Of a stretch of DNA of 64,000 bases, positions 34,166-43,983 are shown one piece after another. Numbering within the stretch: the first letter of the stretch is position 1; every line of letters begins with the position of its first letter. The notes under the pieces were generated by a model. The model was not told the origin of the DNA, did no database searches, and saw only the letters and a program-made list of their open reading frames with translations. A program made the translations under genes and the position numbers. This stretch comes from FEN-1297 sp963843605. Lineage in GTDB: Bacteria > Bacteroidota > Ignavibacteria > Ignavibacteriales > Ignavibacteriaceae. The stretch covers positions 372,001-436,000 of the forward strand of contig CAWJLA010000010.1 of the NCBI GenBank assembly GCA_963843605.1, in the 5' to 3' direction.

Positions 34166-36745
34166 ATGATAAAAATTAAACATACGTTTTATGCTCTGCT
34201 AGTTGTGTTTTTCGTAAGCATATTGTTTAATCAGTTCAATGTTCAGGCTCAAACCAGCTATTCGTTTAATCAAATAGCCGGTTTCGAAGGTACATTACCT
34301 GCATTCTGGAATATAGGTAACCAACCATCGGGTAGCGCACTTACATGGGCTACTGATCAATTTGTTTCCATGGGACATTCTCTTAAGATAGATAAATCAT
34401 CAACTACAACCGATTCGGCATCCTGGGTATCGGATAATATGTGCGATATCTGGTCTCCTAATGTTCCCGCAAATGTGGATCTTCATTTCGGCGCCTGGAT
34501 CAAAACCGAAAACGTAAATACTAATCCTACTTCCGAAGATCAGAAATGGTATATAGCTTATACATTTTATGACAGCGCTGGTACTTTGATAGGAACGCAA
34601 CAGCTTCCAATAGATCAAAGCCAGGCTACGAGCACAGGTTGGATGGCTGATACTACCGCAGTAGGACAGATAGCTCTTCCGAGGGCCGCCTGGAAAATGA
34701 TAATCAGCTTTGTAGCCGGTAAAAATGCTACCGGTACTGTATGGGCTGATAACTTTATATTTGAAGGCAGAGGCGCATGGGCCGGACAGGATTGGAATGC
34801 TCAGCTTGGAGTTCCGACGGGCTGGTATTATTGGCTCCCGCCGAACGGAGGAAACGACGGTCAATTAAACGCGGGATTTGAAAATACAGTTGTTACCGAC
34901 CAAACGGCACATTCCGGAAATTCTTCGTTGGAGTTCAATATGCCTGCCGGCCGTGAAGCGCGAGACGGATTTGTTAGTACCCATAGATTACCTTTTAGTC
35001 AAATAGATCCTCAGATACAACCGGGCGACATTATTCGCGTTAGTGTATGGATTAAGGGCAATAATTTAGAGCCCGATTCCGCAGCCACCCATCCGAGTAC
35101 TTGGTCAGTAGGTATTACACCTCAATTCTTTACAAAACTCGGAAATAACGATGGTTTCGACGGAACTGGTAATGACTATCAGTTTACTTTTCCTAATGTT
35201 ACCAATTTTGACTGGACCAAATATTCCGTGGATATTCCGGTTCCCGAAAATCCTGATACCAAAGGAATGGAGGTTCGTCTGCATATTTATTCAACATTCA
35301 CTGGTACTATCTATTTCGATGATTTAAGTGTTACCGATCTTTCACATTACACGCTTTCGGATATAGGCGGATTTGAAGGAACTGCTCCCGCATTCTGGTA
35401 TATGGGTAATAATCCCGGAGGCAGTATGCTATCGTGGGCAACCGATCAATATGTATCAATGGGACATTCCCTAAAAATACAAAAAGAAATAACTTCGGAT
35501 TCTGCTGCATGGATGTCAAAAAATATGTGCGATATCTGGTCGCCTAATATCCCGGCCAATGTTGATCTTCACTTCGGCGCCTGGATCAAAACCGAAAACG
35601 TAAATACTAATCCTACTTCCGAAGATCAGAAATGGTATATAGCTTATACATTTTATGACAGCGCGGGTGCTTTGATAGGAACCCAACAGCTTCCCATAGA
35701 TCAAAGTCAGGCTACAAGTGCAGGTTGGATGGCTGATACTACCGCAGTCGGTCAGATAGCGCTTCCGAGAGCCGCCTGGAAAATGATAATTAGCTTTGTA
35801 GCCGGTAAAAATGCTACCGGTACAGTTTGGGCTGATAACTTTATATTTGAAGGCAGAGGTACCTGGGCCGGGCAGGATTGGAATACTCAACTTGGTGTAC
35901 CAACAGGCTGGTATTATTGGATGCCTCCTATCGGCGGAAATGACGGAGTATTAAATGCGGGATTTGAAAATACATTAGTGACAGACTCTGCTGCACATAC
36001 AGGTAAATATTCGTTAAAGTTTAATATGCCTTTCGGGCGGGATTCAAGAGACGGGTTCGTAAGTACGCACAGAATGCCGTTTACGGACATTGATTCTACA
36101 ATTCAGCCGGGAGGTTTTATAAGAGTGAGCGTATGGGTAAAAGCAAGTAACCTCGTTCCCGATTCCGCAGCAGCGCATCCGGGTACTTGGTCAGTAGGTA
36201 TTACGCCCCAATTCTTTACAAAACTCGGAAATAACGAAGGATTCGATGGAACCGGTCCCGATTCAGTATTTATGTTCCCGAGTGTTACTTCTTTCGATTG
36301 GACTCAGTATCATATTGATTTCCAGGTTCCGGATAATTCAGAAACAATAGGAATGGAAGCTCGTCTGCATGTTTTCTCTACTTTTACCGGCACGGTTTAT
36401 TTCGATAATTTGACGGTACAAAAAATTACTGTAACTGCAGTTCAAGATCTGAATAAATTAATTCCGGATAAGTTTACAGTTTATCAGAATTACCCGAATC
36501 CCTTCAATCCAACCACCACAATTACATACTCATTACCCATAGCATCTAAGGTTAAAATAGTAATCTACGACATACTGGGTCACGAGGTAAAAACCTTAGT
36601 CAGCAATTTCCAAAACTCTGGTAACCATGAAGTTGTTTGGAACGGAGAAAACAATTTCGGCGAAAAAGTAGCCAGCGGCGCATATATATACAGAGTGGTC
36701 GCAGGAAATAATATTGCAGTTAAGAAAATGATTCTTTTGAAGTAA
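34166..36745 (+). CDS. T9SS-secreted protein with duplicated carbohydrate-binding-like modules
   Basis: 859 residues: a signal peptide ending VQAQ, two tandem modules of 362 residues (about 30-391 and 392-753), and a Por-type sorting domain with YPNPFNPTTTITYSL and GAYIYRVVAGN. Each module contains two jelly-roll-like halves (SLKI...; SLEFNMPAGR and SLKFNMPFGR), as in carbohydrate-binding domains. No glycosidase signature was seen. The two modules share a 92-base exact DNA match (34487-34578 and 35573-35664, offset 1086), showing a recent duplication or conversion. A surface glycan-binding protein is likely. Confidence 0.8.
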   Translation: MIKIKHTFYALLVVFFVSILFNQFNVQAQTSYSFNQIAGFEGTLPAFWNIGNQPSGSALTWATDQFVSMGHSLKIDKSSTTTDSASWVSDNMCDIWSPNVPANVDLHFGAWIKTENVNTNPTSEDQKWYIAYTFYDSAGTLIGTQQLPIDQSQATSTGWMADTTAVGQIALPRAAWKMIISFVAGKNATGTVWADNFIFEGRGAWAGQDWNAQLGVPTGWYYWLPPNGGNDGQLNAGFENTVVTDQTAHSGNSSLEFNMPAGREARDGFVSTHRLPFSQIDPQIQPGDIIRVSVWIKGNNLEPDSAATHPSTWSVGITPQFFTKLGNNDGFDGTGNDYQFTFPNVTNFDWTKYSVDIPVPENPDTKGMEVRLHIYSTFTGTIYFDDLSVTDLSHYTLSDIGGFEGTAPAFWYMGNNPGGSMLSWATDQYVSMGHSLKIQKEITSDSAAWMSKNMCDIWSPNIPANVDLHFGAWIKTENVNTNPTSEDQKWYIAYTFYDSAGALIGTQQLPIDQSQATSAGWMADTTAVGQIALPRAAWKMIISFVAGKNATGTVWADNFIFEGRGTWAGQDWNTQLGVPTGWYYWMPPIGGNDGVLNAGFENTLVTDSAAHTGKYSLKFNMPFGRDSRDGFVSTHRMPFTDIDSTIQPGGFIRVSVWVKASNLVPDSAAAHPGTWSVGITPQFFTKLGNNEGFDGTGPDSVFMFPSVTSFDWTQYHIDFQVPDNSETIGMEARLHVFSTFTGTVYFDNLTVQKITVTAVQDLNKLIPDKFTVYQNYPNPFNPTTTITYSLPIASKVKIVIYDILGHEVKTLVSNFQNSGNHEVVWNGENNFGEKVASGAYIYRVVAGNNIAVKKMILLK
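34487..34578 (+). repeat. 92-base exact repeat within the duplicated gene, copy 1 (copy 2 at 35573-35664)
   Basis: Identical to 35573-35664 over 92 bases, mostly in codons for a FGAWIKTENV / SEDQKWYIAY segment. The neighbouring codons differ, so the identity is a conserved patch inside an older duplication. Confidence 0.85.
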
Positions 36746-36756
36746 TTTAGATTCAC

Positions 36757-36783
36757 GGGGCGCTTGAAATACAGCGCCCTTTT
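36757..36783 (+). terminator. Intrinsic terminator
   Basis: GGGCGCT and AGCGCCC arms around an 8-base loop, followed by TTTT, 12 bases after the stop of the duplicated-module gene. It separates the lacI-ADH-binding-protein unit from the TonB receptor unit, which therefore needs its own promoter in 36784-36869. Confidence 0.7.
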
Positions 36784-36869
36784 AGCGATTAAATATATCG
36801 AAGGTTACGTTAATTATCTAGGACGAACCTCTTGCTATAATTTAAAATCAAAGAGCAAGGGCTATAAAA

Positions 36870-39560
36870 ATGAGCATTTTTTACAATAACATTAAATATC
36901 TATTTCTGTTGATAATAATTTTTGCAATTATCCCCGGTAATCTTTTCGGAGGTACAACAGGCAAAATTGCAGGCCGCGTGGTTGACGGAAAAACTAAAGA
37001 ACCGCTGATCGGAGTTAATATAGTCATAGTCGGTACCAATATGGGTGCCGCTACAGATATTAACGGAGAATATTTTATAATAAATATTCCACCGGGAAAT
37101 TATAAAGTAAAGGCCTCCGAAATCGGTTATGCTCCTGAAGAAATTACGAATGTTCACGTTTCGGTTGATCAGACAACAAGATTAGATTTCGAATTGGGAG
37201 AAAAAGCAGTACAAATGGGAAGTGTTGTTGTTACTGCTCAGAAACCGCTTGTTCAGAAAGATCTGACTTCGACACAATCAAGTATAAGCGGAAACAGCAT
37301 CTCAATGCTGCCTGTTGAAGATGTCCAATCGGTTGTGAACTTACAAGCCGGAGTTGTAAACGGACATTTCAGAGGCGGAAGACTCGGAGAGGTAAAATAT
37401 TTAATAGACGGTGTTTCTGTAAACGATGTATATTCCGGCGAAGCGACTATGGAAGCTTCCACTAACAGCGTTCAGGAACTCCAAGTTATAACCGGAACTT
37501 TTAACGCGGAATACGGCCAGGCAATGTCCGGAGTAGTTAACCAGATTACGAAAATACCGGGAGATCATTACAGCGGAAGCTTTTCGACTTATACCGGTGA
37601 TTATATTACTTCCAGAACAAATCTTTTCCAATATATGGGCGGTCTTAATCCTTTAAGAACGCATAATATCCAGGGAAGCTTAAGCGGTCCCGTTCCGTTA
37701 ACAAACGGGTTTATGAAGTTTTTCTCATCCGCCAGGTATTTAAGCGATGACGGTTACCTTTACGGAAAGAGAATGTTTACCCCGCAGGATTCCTCAAATT
37801 TTTCCTCGGGTAATCCGGCAAACTGGTATATTGATGCAACGGGCGACAATAAAGATGTTCCGATGAATTATTCAAGACAACTGACGCTCCAGGGTAAATT
37901 AGCGTTTAAAGTCGGACAAGGCAAAGGAATTGTTCTCGAGGGATTATATCAGGATCATAACTATGAAAATTATGATCATATGTTTATTCTAAATCCGGAC
38001 GGCAACTATAAACAACACGACTATAGTTTGTTGGGAAGTATAAGCTACACGCACGTTTTCAGTAAGTCGGCTTTTTTGGATTTATTGGCCTCGTCGTTTA
38101 CAAGTAATGCTGAACAGTATACTTATGCCAATCCCCTTGATACGGGGTATGTATCTATAGACAGATTTGCTCAAGTAAGCGGAAATGCTTTATATACAGC
38201 CGGGACACAAAACTGGCATTTTTATCATACGTCTAATACTTATACTTTTAAAGCCGATCTTACAGCTCAAATAACAAACGTGCACGAACTAAAGGGCGGT
38301 GTCGAGGCCGATCTGAATTCTTTATCGTATAAAGATTATCAGGTGCTTGTAAGTGCCGCAACGGGATATAAACCACAATTACCGAGTTTCGGAGATTTCG
38401 ATTACAATATTTATAATAACCATCCTTATCAGTTAGCAGCATATATTCAGGATAAAATAGAGCTAAGTTATTTAATTGTTAATGTGGGCGTTAGGTATGA
38501 TTATTTTCAACCCGACGGCGAAGTATTAAACAATCCGAATGATATATCCGCTTTGGATTCACTGGCTCCTCCTTTCCCTTCGGGATATTTTCATAAGGCG
38601 TCTGCTAAATCTCAGATTAGTCCCAGGATAGGTATTTCTTATCCGATTAGCGCGAAAGGGGCAGTACATATCTCCTATGGTCATTTTTTCCAGGTACCTC
38701 CTTATCAGTATCTTTATAAGAATCCTAATTTTAGAATTCCGTTAACTGGTAATTATCCTGATTTTGTCGGCTCAACAATAGGTAATGCCGATCTTAAACC
38801 TCAGGAAACAGTGATGTATGAAATTGGCCTGCAGCAGGAACTTACTCCGGAAATTAGTGTAAATATAACCGCTTATTATAAAGATATAAGAAACCTTCTT
38901 GGAGTGGCTCTCCATGTTAAAAATAACTTTAAGAAATTCGCAGAATATATAAATACAGATTACGGTGCGGTAAAAGGATTTACACTTTCTTTCGATAAAA
39001 GATTCAGCGATGGCTTTGGCGCTACCATCGATTACACATATCAGGTTGCAGACGGAGATGCTTCCGATCCTAATACAGCTTATAATTTGGCTCAAGCTAC
39101 ACCGCCGATCGAACCGAACAAGGAACTGGTGCCGCTGAATTGGGACAGAAGACATTCGTTAAACTTTACCCTTACCGCGGGGATTCTTGATGATTTTATT
39201 GCCAGCGCCGTCGGACAACTCGGTTCCGGGCTGCCGTATACTCCATCGTACCAGAATCAAAGAACCGGCTTGGAAAACAGCGCTAATAAACCGACATTTT
39301 TTAATGTTGATCTTTATTTAACTAAATACTTTAAACTACTCGGCGTAAATTTATCCGTCTTTGCCAAGGTTTATAATCTATTCGATACTCCTAACGAATT
39401 AGATGTATTTACTGATACCGGAAGAGCAGGTTATACTTTAGATGAAACCAGACCGCAAGCTCCGCCTCACGGCGTTAATACAATAAAGCAATTTTTTACT
39501 AGACCGGATTTTTATTCGGCGCCTAGACAAGTATTAATAGGCGCTTCGATTGACTTTTAA
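36870..39560 (+). CDS. TonB-dependent receptor (outer-membrane importer)
   Basis: 896 residues with a signal peptide, a carboxypeptidase-regulatory-like domain (GKIAGRVVDGKTKEPLIGVNI, about 28-110), a plug domain (AEYGQAMSGVVNQITK) and a 22-strand-type barrel ending in Phe. It energises uptake of a large ligand across the outer membrane via TonB. Its place in the locus points to glycans. There is no SusD partner beside it; instead a giant T9SS protein and a PorV-like protein follow at once. The gap before the next gene is three bases. Confidence 0.9.
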   Translation: MSIFYNNIKYLFLLIIIFAIIPGNLFGGTTGKIAGRVVDGKTKEPLIGVNIVIVGTNMGAATDINGEYFIINIPPGNYKVKASEIGYAPEEITNVHVSVDQTTRLDFELGEKAVQMGSVVVTAQKPLVQKDLTSTQSSISGNSISMLPVEDVQSVVNLQAGVVNGHFRGGRLGEVKYLIDGVSVNDVYSGEATMEASTNSVQELQVITGTFNAEYGQAMSGVVNQITKIPGDHYSGSFSTYTGDYITSRTNLFQYMGGLNPLRTHNIQGSLSGPVPLTNGFMKFFSSARYLSDDGYLYGKRMFTPQDSSNFSSGNPANWYIDATGDNKDVPMNYSRQLTLQGKLAFKVGQGKGIVLEGLYQDHNYENYDHMFILNPDGNYKQHDYSLLGSISYTHVFSKSAFLDLLASSFTSNAEQYTYANPLDTGYVSIDRFAQVSGNALYTAGTQNWHFYHTSNTYTFKADLTAQITNVHELKGGVEADLNSLSYKDYQVLVSAATGYKPQLPSFGDFDYNIYNNHPYQLAAYIQDKIELSYLIVNVGVRYDYFQPDGEVLNNPNDISALDSLAPPFPSGYFHKASAKSQISPRIGISYPISAKGAVHISYGHFFQVPPYQYLYKNPNFRIPLTGNYPDFVGSTIGNADLKPQETVMYEIGLQQELTPEISVNITAYYKDIRNLLGVALHVKNNFKKFAEYINTDYGAVKGFTLSFDKRFSDGFGATIDYTYQVADGDASDPNTAYNLAQATPPIEPNKELVPLNWDRRHSLNFTLTAGILDDFIASAVGQLGSGLPYTPSYQNQRTGLENSANKPTFFNVDLYLTKYFKLLGVNLSVFAKVYNLFDTPNELDVFTDTGRAGYTLDETRPQAPPHGVNTIKQFFTRPDFYSAPRQVLIGASIDF

Positions 39561-39563
39561 AAA

Positions 39564-42500
39564 ATGAAATTTATAGGGTGTACCGACGTGAAAAATAATT
39601 TTTTATTAAAATTTGTATATATCTTCGCTTCGATTTTTATACTGACATTTTCAAATATTTACGCTCAAAGAATTGTAGATAAACATAAGGGCAATTACCT
39701 TAATACTAAAATGGGATTAATGGACGGTAATTTAGTCCAAACCGTATTCTACAATTTCGGCGAAATCGCCGACTGGCAGAACCAGGCTACATTAAGCGGT
39801 GTTTGGCCCAAAGGTACTAATCATACATATGTAGACGGTGTGGCCATCATTGTTCAGGCCGAAGCGCAAAAAGACAACCATGTATTTCATCCTCTCGAGA
39901 CCAACTATTATGAAAATACCAGATATAATCCCGCAACCGGTATAACATACGGCTGGTGGTCTTTGCCGGGGTATGCCAATCCGAATCAATCAAGTGTGGC
40001 AAGAAGTGATGACCCGACTACATGGCCGTCCAGCTGGCCAGACAGACCTTCCGATTGGTCAGGACAGTGGGACGGATTTTTCGGCAAAGGTGTTAAAAAT
40101 GCCGATCTCGAATCTTATTTTGTTTTTGATGATAATATGGATCGAGAATATATTCAAAAGTACGGTTTTTATCCGGATGCCGATGATACAACAAGGGGCG
40201 GGCTCGGCATGCAGGTTCACGGAAGAGGATTTCAATGGTCGCAGGTTTTAGCGGAAGACGTAATCTTCTGGTATTATGAAATAACAAATATGGGAACGAC
40301 CGATTACCCTAAATCTCTTTTCGCTCAGTATGTTGATTGGGGAATCGGCGGACATGATAACTCTTCCAATAATGCCGGAGATTATGATCAAGTATTGAAT
40401 ATTTCATATGCGTGGTCAACGGTTGCATACGGAAGCCCCGGCAAATGGAGCCCGGTGGGATATGCCGGTTATGCGTTCCTTGAAAGTCCGGGCATATCAT
40501 ACGACGATATTGATAATGACCACGATGGTATGACTGATGAAAGCAGAGACGATGATGCGGCTATCTGGCCTCGTTATTCTCAGTATCAAGGCCCTATTTA
40601 CGAAGCAAGCTGTAAATATGCCGCGGAACTTCAAAAGCTGTATGGTGTAGGGCCGGTACCTCCCGGCGGAGTTATGGCCGCTTTTGCAGCTACTCACGAC
40701 ACATCAAAGTTTCTCAGTTATTTTAATTTCACCTCCCTGCAGGAAGTTCCTGCAATTAAAGATAAATTATGGTGGCCCGGAGACGAAAACGGGAACTGGA
40801 ACCCTGAAAATGACGATGTGGGTAGCGATGGAATTGGACCTCTGGATCCCTCTTACAGCGGGCCGGATGCCAACGGAACACAGGGAAATTTAAGACCCGA
40901 TCAGGGTGAACCGGATTTTGGAATTCTGGATAAAGATGAGTCTGACCAGTTAGGTCTAACCGGGTTCGCAATTTTTGCTGTGCACACGTACGATCTTAAT
41001 AACGACGAAAAAAACTGGGCGGCCCTTGCCGCTCTTCCGTCACCGCACGGTCAATCGCTTGTTGGTGTTAATTTAGGCAATTTCTTTTCCAGTTACTTAT
41101 TCCACATGGACGGTAGAAATACTTATTCGGCGCAGCAGGGACAGCTCGAAGAAACCGGCGCCACACAGCGCTTTTCAATGTCGTTGTTATTCGGTATTGA
41201 TAAGAATGATTTATTCAGACGTAAGCAGACGATTCAAGCTATTTATAATGCGTCCTACAATTTTGCTAAACCGCCCGAAAAACCGATCGTTCACGCAATT
41301 GCCGGAGATCATAAAGTAACCTTATATTGGGACAGCAGAGCAGAGCATACTTACGACAAATTTTATCAAAGAGTTAATTTCGAAGGCTACCGAATATACA
41401 GATCTACCGAACCAAATTTCATACAGGACCAGGTAATTACCGATGCGTACGGAAAAGCCACATTCAGGCAACCGATTGCTCAGTTCGATCTTAAGGACGG
41501 TGTTACCGGATTGTTCCCGATAAATGTTAACGGCGCCATGTTCTATCTAGGTGATGATTCGGGGCTGCAGCATTCGTTTATCGACACCAGCGTTGTTAAC
41601 GGGCAAACCTATTATTATGCTGTAGTGGCGTATGACAAGGGATTCCTAACAACTAATATTCAGGGACAGGAACAAGGAATTCCGCCGGCCGAGACAACCG
41701 CTCTCATTAAAGTGGATATCAACGGTAACGCAAAAACCGACGTCAATACCGCCGTCGTAACGCCGACCGCTCCATCCGCCGGATACGTACCTCCGGATGT
41801 AAGCAGCTATAACGCGCCAGGCCCCGGTACCGGCACGGTTAAAGTGAATATCCTGGTTCCTGATTCAGTATTAAACTATGAAACTTACCGGGTAGTATTC
41901 AAAGAAAATACTCGGTTTCATAACGACCCGAATCCTTATTACTCCCTAATAAATTACACCAGCAAGGACACATTAATTCCATTTACCCAATTCAACGGAA
42001 GTAATGTTCAAACATCCGTTATTCAGGGATTAAATCTGGGCTTAACAAACGATACCGCCGTAACTATTGATGAATCTAAAACCGGTTGGGAAAAAGGGAG
42101 CAGTAATTTAATACCTCAAGTGGGTTTTGACTCTAGATACGCGCCTTCTTATCAGGGGCAGCGCGTAAATTTCCCCGCGGATTTTGAGGTCCAATTCACC
42201 GAACCCGGAAAGGGGGATACATCGTATCCCGCAACAGTATTCTCTAAATCCAAAGTTACGAATATCATCGTGAAAGATTTAACCGATAACATCCCTCACA
42301 TGCAATTTATATTGCAGGATTTAAATAATAACGGTGAATTCGATGCGGGTGATGCTATATTTATAATCGCAGGCGATTCATTGGGAGCAAAGGTAACTAA
42401 CAATTTAAACCGGCATGTGGGCTGGTCATTTAGTCTGTTTCAGGATACGGCAATAGCTAAGGATAAGCAAAAACCACCTCAGCCCGGCGATTTGTTTAAG

Positions 42501-42902
42501 ATAGTAACTAAAAAACCTTTCAGGAACGGAGAGTATGTACAGTTTACTACTAAATCCGCGTATTTTGATAAGTCTAAATTCAACCAGGATCTTAATGATA
42601 TTGCTGTAGTGCCAAATCCCTATCCTGCGGCTGCTTCATGGGAACCCACTTCGCAGGAAGTAGGCAGGGGCTCGAGAAGGGTCTATTTTATACATCTGCC
42701 CCCAAAATGTACGATAAGAATTTATACTATAAGCGGAAATCTAGTACAGACGATATATCATAACAGCACGTTATCCAACGGTCAGGAACCATGGAATCTT
42801 GTTTCAAAAGACGGTTTGGACATAGCTTTCGGTGTATATATTTTCCAGGTAGATGCCGGATCACTCGGAACAAAAATCGGACGGTTTGCAATTATTAAAT
42901 GA
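39564..42902 (+). CDS. Giant T9SS-secreted surface protein with Fn3 domain
   Basis: 1112 residues. Signal peptide ending IYAQ; a large N-terminal beta-rich domain with aromatic-rich segments and Asp-rich Ca-binding-like loops (DIDNDHDGMTDESRDDD, and later DLNNNGEFDAGD); a fibronectin-III-like domain around 570-700 (PEKPIVHAIAGDHKVTLYW); and a sorting-type C-terminus (VVPNPYPAAASW, GVYIFQVDAG). No glycosidase motif is visible. Transcriptionally coupled to the TonB receptor, it may be a ligand-capturing lid in place of SusD (inference). Function not known. Confidence 0.75.
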   Translation: MKFIGCTDVKNNFLLKFVYIFASIFILTFSNIYAQRIVDKHKGNYLNTKMGLMDGNLVQTVFYNFGEIADWQNQATLSGVWPKGTNHTYVDGVAIIVQAEAQKDNHVFHPLETNYYENTRYNPATGITYGWWSLPGYANPNQSSVARSDDPTTWPSSWPDRPSDWSGQWDGFFGKGVKNADLESYFVFDDNMDREYIQKYGFYPDADDTTRGGLGMQVHGRGFQWSQVLAEDVIFWYYEITNMGTTDYPKSLFAQYVDWGIGGHDNSSNNAGDYDQVLNISYAWSTVAYGSPGKWSPVGYAGYAFLESPGISYDDIDNDHDGMTDESRDDDAAIWPRYSQYQGPIYEASCKYAAELQKLYGVGPVPPGGVMAAFAATHDTSKFLSYFNFTSLQEVPAIKDKLWWPGDENGNWNPENDDVGSDGIGPLDPSYSGPDANGTQGNLRPDQGEPDFGILDKDESDQLGLTGFAIFAVHTYDLNNDEKNWAALAALPSPHGQSLVGVNLGNFFSSYLFHMDGRNTYSAQQGQLEETGATQRFSMSLLFGIDKNDLFRRKQTIQAIYNASYNFAKPPEKPIVHAIAGDHKVTLYWDSRAEHTYDKFYQRVNFEGYRIYRSTEPNFIQDQVITDAYGKATFRQPIAQFDLKDGVTGLFPINVNGAMFYLGDDSGLQHSFIDTSVVNGQTYYYAVVAYDKGFLTTNIQGQEQGIPPAETTALIKVDINGNAKTDVNTAVVTPTAPSAGYVPPDVSSYNAPGPGTGTVKVNILVPDSVLNYETYRVVFKENTRFHNDPNPYYSLINYTSKDTLIPFTQFNGSNVQTSVIQGLNLGLTNDTAVTIDESKTGWEKGSSNLIPQVGFDSRYAPSYQGQRVNFPADFEVQFTEPGKGDTSYPATVFSKSKVTNIIVKDLTDNIPHMQFILQDLNNNGEFDAGDAIFIIAGDSLGAKVTNNLNRHVGWSFSLFQDTAIAKDKQKPPQPGDLFKIVTKKPFRNGEYVQFTTKSAYFDKSKFNQDLNDIAVVPNPYPAAASWEPTSQEVGRGSRRVYFIHLPPKCTIRIYTISGNLVQTIYHNSTLSNGQEPWNLVSKDGLDIAFGVYIFQVDAGSLGTKIGRFAIIK

Positions 42903-42939
42903 CATTACTATACGAATAAGAATCGGTATAGAGGTATAC

Positions 42940-43974
42940 ATGAATATGAAAAATTTACTAAAATTATTATTTATTCTCTTGCTTGCGGTATTAACTGTTA
43001 GGGGGCAAAGTAAGAATTTATCAAAAGTAGGGACCACCGCAGGTACTTTTCTGGAAATCGGAGTGGGAGCGGCGGCAAACAGCATGGGAGGTGCTTTTGT
43101 AAGCGTGGCAAATGATGCAACATCTATATATTGGAACGTAGCCGGAATAGCAAATTTGACGCAGAATGAAGTTGATTTTGCCCATACGGAATGGCTGGCA
43201 CAAACAAAACTCGATTATGCCGCTTTAGCGTTACCGCTGGGAGAATTCGGTACATTAGGATTCAGCTTTACGTCGCTATCTATGCCGGATATGAAGGTTC
43301 GGACAGTTGAATTACCGGAAGGAACAGGCGAATATTTTAGTGCCGGCGACATCGCTGTCGGAATTTCTTATGCACGTAGTCTGACGGATAGGTTTTCTGT
43401 CGGATTTACCGCTAAGTATATTCAGGAATCTATCTGGCATATGTCGAGTACTGCTTTTGCTATCGATGCCGGAACGATATTCCGAACTGATCTTTTCGGA
43501 GGAATGGTAATCGGCGCTTCAATATCAAATTTCGGATCTTCCATGAAACTGCAGGGAATTGATACCAGAACTTACGGAAGCGTGGATCCGGCACAGCTAG
43601 GAACAAACGATCAAATCCCGTTTAGTGTCGATTTAACTTCCTGGAACTTACCGCTGCTGTTCAGAATCGGTGTTTCTACAAATGCCATTAAAACGGATAA
43701 TTATCGATGGACAATTGCTGTTGATGCCCTGCATCCAAATGATAATTACGAAAGTATGAATGTAGGGACGGAATTTGCATTTGAAGATTTTCTCTTTCTT
43801 CGGGCAGGTTATCAGTCTTTGTTTTTAACCGACGCAGAAGGTGGGCTTACTTTTGGGCTTGGCCTGAGTTCGAAAATGTTATTCAGTACAGATATGGTTA
43901 AGTTTAATTATGCATTTAGAAATTTCGGCAGACTGCAAAATATTAATGTTTTCTCAGTCGACGTTAAATTTTAG
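42940..43974 (+). CDS. PorV/PorQ-family outer-membrane protein
   Basis: 344 residues from the ATG at 42940, which has GAGGT five bases upstream; a longer frame from 42853 overlaps the previous gene and would put a hydrophilic stretch before the signal peptide. The features FLEIGVGAAANSMGGAFVSVANDATSIYWN and GTFLEIG are the PorV/PorQ (UPF0164-like) signature. PorV shuttles T9SS cargo to the surface. Having it in the same run as the giant T9SS protein suggests dedicated export of that cargo (inference). Confidence 0.8.
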   Translation: MNMKNLLKLLFILLLAVLTVRGQSKNLSKVGTTAGTFLEIGVGAAANSMGGAFVSVANDATSIYWNVAGIANLTQNEVDFAHTEWLAQTKLDYAALALPLGEFGTLGFSFTSLSMPDMKVRTVELPEGTGEYFSAGDIAVGISYARSLTDRFSVGFTAKYIQESIWHMSSTAFAIDAGTIFRTDLFGGMVIGASISNFGSSMKLQGIDTRTYGSVDPAQLGTNDQIPFSVDLTSWNLPLLFRIGVSTNAIKTDNYRWTIAVDALHPNDNYESMNVGTEFAFEDFLFLRAGYQSLFLTDAEGGLTFGLGLSSKMLFSTDMVKFNYAFRNFGRLQNINVFSVDVKF

Positions 43975-43983
43975 TATTTATAA

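Noticed and set aside
36836..36841. TATAAT as -10 box for the TonB receptor gene
   Set aside because: No acceptable -35 hexamer at 16-18 bases upstream; a chance match is likely in AT-rich sequence.
37253..40893. Several 60-130 codon open frames antisense to the receptor and giant secreted protein genes
   Set aside because: All are shadows of strongly coding genes on the other strand, with no ribosome-binding sites.
39564..42902. Giant secreted protein as SusD homologue
   Set aside because: No N-terminal TPR-like helices or SusD motifs; it is beta-rich with Fn3 and a T9SS-type end.
42853..42939. Upstream extension of the PorV-like gene
   Set aside because: It overlaps the previous gene and would put a polar segment before the signal peptide; GAGGT supports the ATG at 42940.
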